Shown: positions 60,661 to 64,000 of the stretch, piece after piece
Layout: each line of letters starts with the position of its first letter
How positions within the stretch are numbered: the stretch's first letter is position 1
DNA from: Methanobacteriota archaeon
GTDB lineage: Archaea > Halobacteriota > Methanomicrobia > Methanomicrobiales > Methanoculleaceae
DNA: 64,000 nt
Assembly (NCBI GenBank): GCA_016841955.1
Contig: JAENYE010000002.1
Span: 375,344-439,343 of the forward strand
Direction of reading: 5' to 3'
The notes under the pieces: model-generated
What the model saw: only the letters and a program-made list of their open reading frames with translations
What the model was told of the DNA's origin: nothing
Databases searched by the model: none
Program-made: the position numbers and the translations under genes

Positions 60661-61584
60661 TCACACCTCCGGGGTCATGGAACTGATCAGGATGATGAAC
60701 ATCGTGCTCCCGAACGGCACGAGCAGGTAGATGATGATGTAGAGGAAGAACGGGTTCGAGTCACCGGAGATGAGCGTCATGATCGACTGCAGGATGATCA
60801 AAAAGAGCATCCCGGCGACCATCGCGGTAACGTAGGACTCCGCGATCAGCCCGAGCGTCTCCAGGAACGACTTCTGCTGCTGGTTGTTCTCGAGCGTATA
60901 CTGGTGAGCCTTGGTGCGGAAATACTCCGTAAGGTTGCTCCCGCTGGAGATGCTTGCAACGGCCCCCTGCAGGAACTCCCGCATCCGTTCGCTCGGCGTC
61001 GCCTGCGAGACCGTCCGCAGGGCTTCAAGAAGATCCTTCCCGAAGAAGTCGGTCTCCCGGGCGACGTAGCGTGCTTCGACGGCGCTCTCGCCGTAGATTT
61101 TGCTCTGGCCGAGCAGCCGGAAGACTTCGTCGGGGGTGATCCCCGCCGAGGACATGGCGGTGACGTAGTTGATGGCGTACGGGAGGGTGGCGTCGATGTT
61201 CCTGCGGCGCTCCCCGGCCTGTATGCCGGGATAGAGGAGGAAGATCAGGTACGATACCCCCCCGAATACCAGCAGAGAGAAGACCGTGATGGCGACGGTG
61301 CCGAGCAGGAGTTTGTAGTCGTTTAACGCGTAGAAGACCTCCGGGACGGCTCCACGGTAGGTGATCATATCGGGGATCCGCAGGAGGTAGGTCAAGAGCC
61401 CGATAAGCCCGGCGGCGATCAGCCCCACGGCGACCGAGGATACGTAAGCGGTCGCAAGGTAGGCCTCAAACGGCGTATTCATCCGGGCTCCCATCAGGTC
61501 GTTCCTGAGGCTGATATAGTCCCCCCGCTTCTTCTTCAAGCCGTGACCGATCAGGTTGAAGCAGAACCGCTCATAGCTATTCAT
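60661..61584 (-). CDS. Type II secretion/pilus F-type membrane protein, first paralogue
   Basis: A 307-residue membrane protein with five or more transmembrane segments and the GspF domain (RRRNIDATLPYAINYVTAMSSAGITPDEVFRLLGQSKIYGESAVEARYVARETDFFGKDLLEALRTVSQATPSERMREFLQGAVASI). ATG 61584 (MNSYERFC) overlaps the ATPase stop in a 4-base ATGA. Two different GspF subunits probably form a heteromeric platform, as in Tad systems. Confidence 0.9.
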   Translation of the reverse strand: MNSYERFCFNLIGHGLKKKRGDYISLRNDLMGARMNTPFEAYLATAYVSSVAVGLIAAGLIGLLTYLLRIPDMITYRGAVPEVFYALNDYKLLLGTVAITVFSLLVFGGVSYLIFLLYPGIQAGERRRNIDATLPYAINYVTAMSSAGITPDEVFRLLGQSKIYGESAVEARYVARETDFFGKDLLEALRTVSQATPSERMREFLQGAVASISSGSNLTEYFRTKAHQYTLENNQQQKSFLETLGLIAESYVTAMVAGMLFLIILQSIMTLISGDSNPFFLYIIIYLLVPFGSTMFIILISSMTPEV

Positions 61585-63992
61585 ACGGAACCACCCTCCC
61601 CGTAGAGGTCGGCCCGCACCCGCTGGATGACCGTCTCCGGATCCCGGAAGTAGGAGACCAGGATCTTGCTCACGTCCTTGAAGTAGCGGATCTTCTTGAT
61701 GCGCATCCACTCGAGCACTTCCTGCCGCCGCTTCAGCTCTTCACGCATCCGCTCCTCGCTCCAGCCCCGGTCTTCCATGATCTGTTCGAGGATGTAGGAT
61801 TTGCCCGAATACCGGATCTCGTCGGTCGCCGGGTGCCACCGGAAGACCTCGTTCGTGATCAACTCGTTCGTCCGGGGGTCGATGTCCAGGATCTCGATGA
61901 GCTGCTTGTTCCGCCGGATCCGCTGGCCGCCTACCCGGGCCTGCACCTGGATGGACATCAGGGAGAGCGCAGAGAGCATGTTCCTCGGCACGTCGATCGG
62001 CGGGTTCTCCAGACGGTGAACGGCGCTCGCCACCGAGTCGGCGTGCATCGTCGCGTAGGTGACGTGGCCGGTGCTCATCGCCTGGAAGAGCGTCAGGGCC
62101 TCCTTGCCACGGACCTCGCCGACAAGGATGTACTCCGGGCGCTGCCGGAGGGCGGCACGCAGGAGTTCATACATATCGATCTCGCCACGCCCGTCCTGCG
62201 AGAACGAGTCGCGGGTGATGCTCGGGATCCAGTTCGGGTGGGGGAGTTTCAGCTCCCGGGTGTCCTCGAGGGTGACGATCTTGGCAAGCGGCGGGATAAA
62301 CAGCGACAAGGCGTTCAACGTCGTGGTCTTCCCGGACGCCGTCCCTCCGGCAAATATGCAGGACTTGGCATTCTCGACCGCGAGCCAGATGAAGGCGATC
62401 CCGAGCGGCGAGAAGGTGTGCCACTCGATGAGGTCCGTCGGCGTGATCGGCTCCTCCCGGAACTTCCGGATGGTGAACGTCGAGCCGTGAGCGGTCACTT
62501 CCGCCCCGAGCGTCATCTGGATACGCGACCCGTCGCTCATCGTGGCGTCCAGCATCGGTTCGGCGATAGAGATGTACTTCCCGGCCCGCTGCGCAAGTTT
62601 CGTGACGAACGAGTCCAGCCCGACAGCATCATGGTAGACAAGGCTCGTCTTCATCGACTCGTACGTCGTGTGATAGACGAATATGGGACTGTCCACGCCG
62701 TCACAGGAGATATCCTCGATGTACTTATCGTGCATCACCGGGTCGATCAGTCCGTCGCCGAGGAACTCCTTCTCCACGTGGTAAAGAATCTTCTCCCGCC
62801 CGAGAGGCGGGAGGTGGATCCCGTAATCGGCGATGACGGTGTTCGCCGAATCACGAAGCGCCTTCCGTGCTTCGTCACGGGTGAGTTCACGGGTGGTGAT
62901 GTCGAGCGTCTCAAAGAGGCGCTCCTTGATCTCCCCGAAGAGCTCCTGCTCCGCGGGCGTGAGTCCGGGCTCGAGGACGTTGTAGGTATACTCGTGCGTC
63001 GTGCTGTCATAGGTCACCCGGACATAGGCATACGGCTCGTTCACCGGGTAGAGCTCGATCTCCTCCAGCCCCGGCGACGGCCGCATCGTGAGATCGACGA
63101 GCGATCCGTGAATCGTGGGATTGTACTCCTCGACCACCGTCCCGACCTTCGGGAGCTGGAACTTTTTGAGGAACCCGAACCGGGGCTGTGGAACCTCTTC
63201 GGCAGGAACCGCCACCTGTGCAGCAGCTGCGGCAAATGAGGTGGAGGAGAAGGCCTGGGAGAAGAGGTCGTCGAACTCCGATACGACCCGGGCATTATCG
63301 ACGAAATTAAAACGGTGCTCGCTACGGTTGATGCTCAGTTCATCGACCGTGAACGTCGCACTCTTCGGGAGGATCAGGTCCGCCAGGTTCCCGAGCTCCT
63401 CGACGGTCACCACGCCGTCGTCGACATCTCCATCAGGCCCGGGCTCATCGACCTCCTTCGCCCCGGAGCCCTTTGGGCCGGAGGTTCCGGGTGCGTCGGT
63501 CTCCCGCCACCCCCTCATCCGGTCGAAGATACCGGCAGGAGCATTGCCCCCGGAGGGAGGGGGCGGCATCTGTGGCCCCGCTTCGATATCCTCCGCCGCA
63601 GGCAGGGGGGGAACGGCCTCTCCATTGGACTTCGCCTCGTGCTGCCCGATCCGGTTGAGGAGTGCCCTGACCGGATTCTCGCTGCCTGCTGCGCGCGGAT
63701 CGGCGGTGTTTCCCGGTCCCTGCATCGCGTCGATGAGCGAACTGACTTCCTTGCTCTCTTGCGTCTGCACGGGAGATTGCTCCGGTTGCTCGTCCATTCC
63801 ATCGGAAACGGCCCCGGCGGCATCCGGGACCGCTTCTTCCCGCACCTCCACGCTATCCTGCGTCTCCACGGGAGATTGCTCCGGTTGCTCGTCCATTCCA
63901 TCGGAAACGGCCTCGGCGGCATCCGGAACCGCCTCTTCCTGCACCCCCCCTTCAATGGATTGGAACGGCGAAACGGGTTCATCACTCTCCAT
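61581..63992 (-). CDS. Secretion/pilus assembly ATPase (GspE/FlaI/VirB11 family) with long acidic N-terminus
   Basis: An 803-residue ATPase, if the ATG at 63992 is the start; the window edge is eight bases away, so an extension cannot be excluded. The first ~270 residues are Pro/Glu-rich and disordered, with two copies of a 33-residue repeat (EEAVPDAA, VSDGMDEQPEQSPV). The N2 domain follows (NPTIHGSLVDLTMRPSPGLEEIELYPVNEPYAYV). The ATPase has Walker A GGTASGKTTT (near 548-557), Walker B ILVGEVRG (621-629) and the His-box MHADS. It powers pilus extension or secretion together with the two GspF proteins downstream. Confidence 0.92.
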   Translation of the reverse strand: MESDEPVSPFQSIEGGVQEEAVPDAAEAVSDGMDEQPEQSPVETQDSVEVREEAVPDAAGAVSDGMDEQPEQSPVQTQESKEVSSLIDAMQGPGNTADPRAAGSENPVRALLNRIGQHEAKSNGEAVPPLPAAEDIEAGPQMPPPPSGGNAPAGIFDRMRGWRETDAPGTSGPKGSGAKEVDEPGPDGDVDDGVVTVEELGNLADLILPKSATFTVDELSINRSEHRFNFVDNARVVSEFDDLFSQAFSSTSFAAAAAQVAVPAEEVPQPRFGFLKKFQLPKVGTVVEEYNPTIHGSLVDLTMRPSPGLEEIELYPVNEPYAYVRVTYDSTTHEYTYNVLEPGLTPAEQELFGEIKERLFETLDITTRELTRDEARKALRDSANTVIADYGIHLPPLGREKILYHVEKEFLGDGLIDPVMHDKYIEDISCDGVDSPIFVYHTTYESMKTSLVYHDAVGLDSFVTKLAQRAGKYISIAEPMLDATMSDGSRIQMTLGAEVTAHGSTFTIRKFREEPITPTDLIEWHTFSPLGIAFIWLAVENAKSCIFAGGTASGKTTTLNALSLFIPPLAKIVTLEDTRELKLPHPNWIPSITRDSFSQDGRGEIDMYELLRAALRQRPEYILVGEVRGKEALTLFQAMSTGHVTYATMHADSVASAVHRLENPPIDVPRNMLSALSLMSIQVQARVGGQRIRRNKQLIEILDIDPRTNELITNEVFRWHPATDEIRYSGKSYILEQIMEDRGWSEERMREELKRRQEVLEWMRIKKIRYFKDVSKILVSYFRDPETVIQRVRADLYGEGGSV
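63761..63939. repeat. 99-base direct repeat within the ATPase gene
   Basis: Two copies with period 99 bases, one starting GCGTCTGCACGGGAGATTGC (63761) and one starting GCGTCTCCACGGGAGATTGC (63860), differing at only a few of the first 80 bases. They encode the 33-residue acidic repeat. High DNA identity suggests recent duplication. Confidence 0.85.
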
Positions 63993-64000
63993 CGTGGTTT

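Noticed and set aside
1-64000. tRNA, rRNA or insertion sequences
   Set aside because: Scanning by eye found no cloverleaf with a T-loop consensus, no rRNA-like stretch and no transposase motifs; a covariance-model scan would be decisive for small RNAs.

Overview
The window is from a methanogenic euryarchaeon, most likely a Methanoculleus species (Methanomicrobiales). Four things support this. Archaeal information-processing genes are present: an HMf-type histone, Rpo4, eIF6, L18Ae, L21e, L31e, L39e, S19e, prefoldin alpha, SRP54/FtsY, Pus10/TrmY and RNase P RNP4. AT-rich TATA boxes sit about 25 bases upstream of leaderless starts in a GC-rich genome. An archaeal phosphoribulokinase is present. 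A presenilin-family protease has its catalytic aspartates at residues 162 and 220, the same numbers as in the crystallised Methanoculleus marisnigri homologue. No rRNA, tRNA, transposase, prophage or CRISPR array was seen.

Layout. 1-6.5 kb: end of a HAD phosphatase gene, PRC-barrel protein, histone, HTH-CBS regulator, NOG1-type GTPase, presenilin-type protease, flap endonuclease, a DUF2180 zinc protein and a broken aquaporin gene. 6.5-13.1 kb: TPP-dependent oxidase/synthase-like enzyme, rubredoxin, endonuclease V, FprA flavodiiron protein, phosphoribulokinase and TrkH. 14.2-20 kb: a NifH-like reductase overlapping a NifD-like protein, and a second divergent NifD/K-like gene nearby; between them lie UspA, a bacterial-PH-domain membrane protein, an acetyltransferase, a small helical protein and a tautomerase. 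20-23 kb: leuC-leuD-leuB type operon. 23-27.4 kb: translationally coupled mutS-mutL. 27.4-32.4 kb: envelope proteins (anchored protein, Lon-like S16 protease, C45-like lipoprotein) flanked by repeats. 32.4-43.1 kb: a compact minus-strand run of 19 translation, tRNA-modification and protein-targeting genes. 43.1-55.1 kb: purN, a CNNM/CorC protein, a TIM-barrel isomerase, xseA-xseB, a PAS histidine kinase, small zinc and redox proteins, an FKBP-like protein, Hsp20, a CBS-ParB protein, a nucleotidyltransferase and two cysteine-rich proteins. 55.3-59.4 kb: an RHH protein, aIF1, a B12-type ribonucleotide reductase and, divergent from it, cobyric acid synthase. 59.6-64 kb: two GspF/TadC-type membrane proteins and a GspE/FlaI-type ATPase of an archaeal pilus or secretion system.

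Functional links. Pus10 and TrmY act in sequence on tRNA position 54. SRP54 and FtsY are receptor partners. Cobyric acid synthase supplies the cofactor family used by the neighbouring reductase. Rubredoxin and FprA are classical partners in oxygen detoxification. The LeuC/LeuD/LeuB-type enzymes serve leucine or coenzyme B side-chain synthesis.

The most unusual items are two. First, a nitrogenase-like H/D/D' gene set has P-cluster-type cysteine triads but appears to lack the FeMo-cofactor cysteine, so its reaction cannot be read from sequence. Second, a family of intergenic hairpin arrays (GAA-type loops, stems that change together) occurs at four places, three of them between converging genes; two of the four also share a separate conserved module of about 29 bases.
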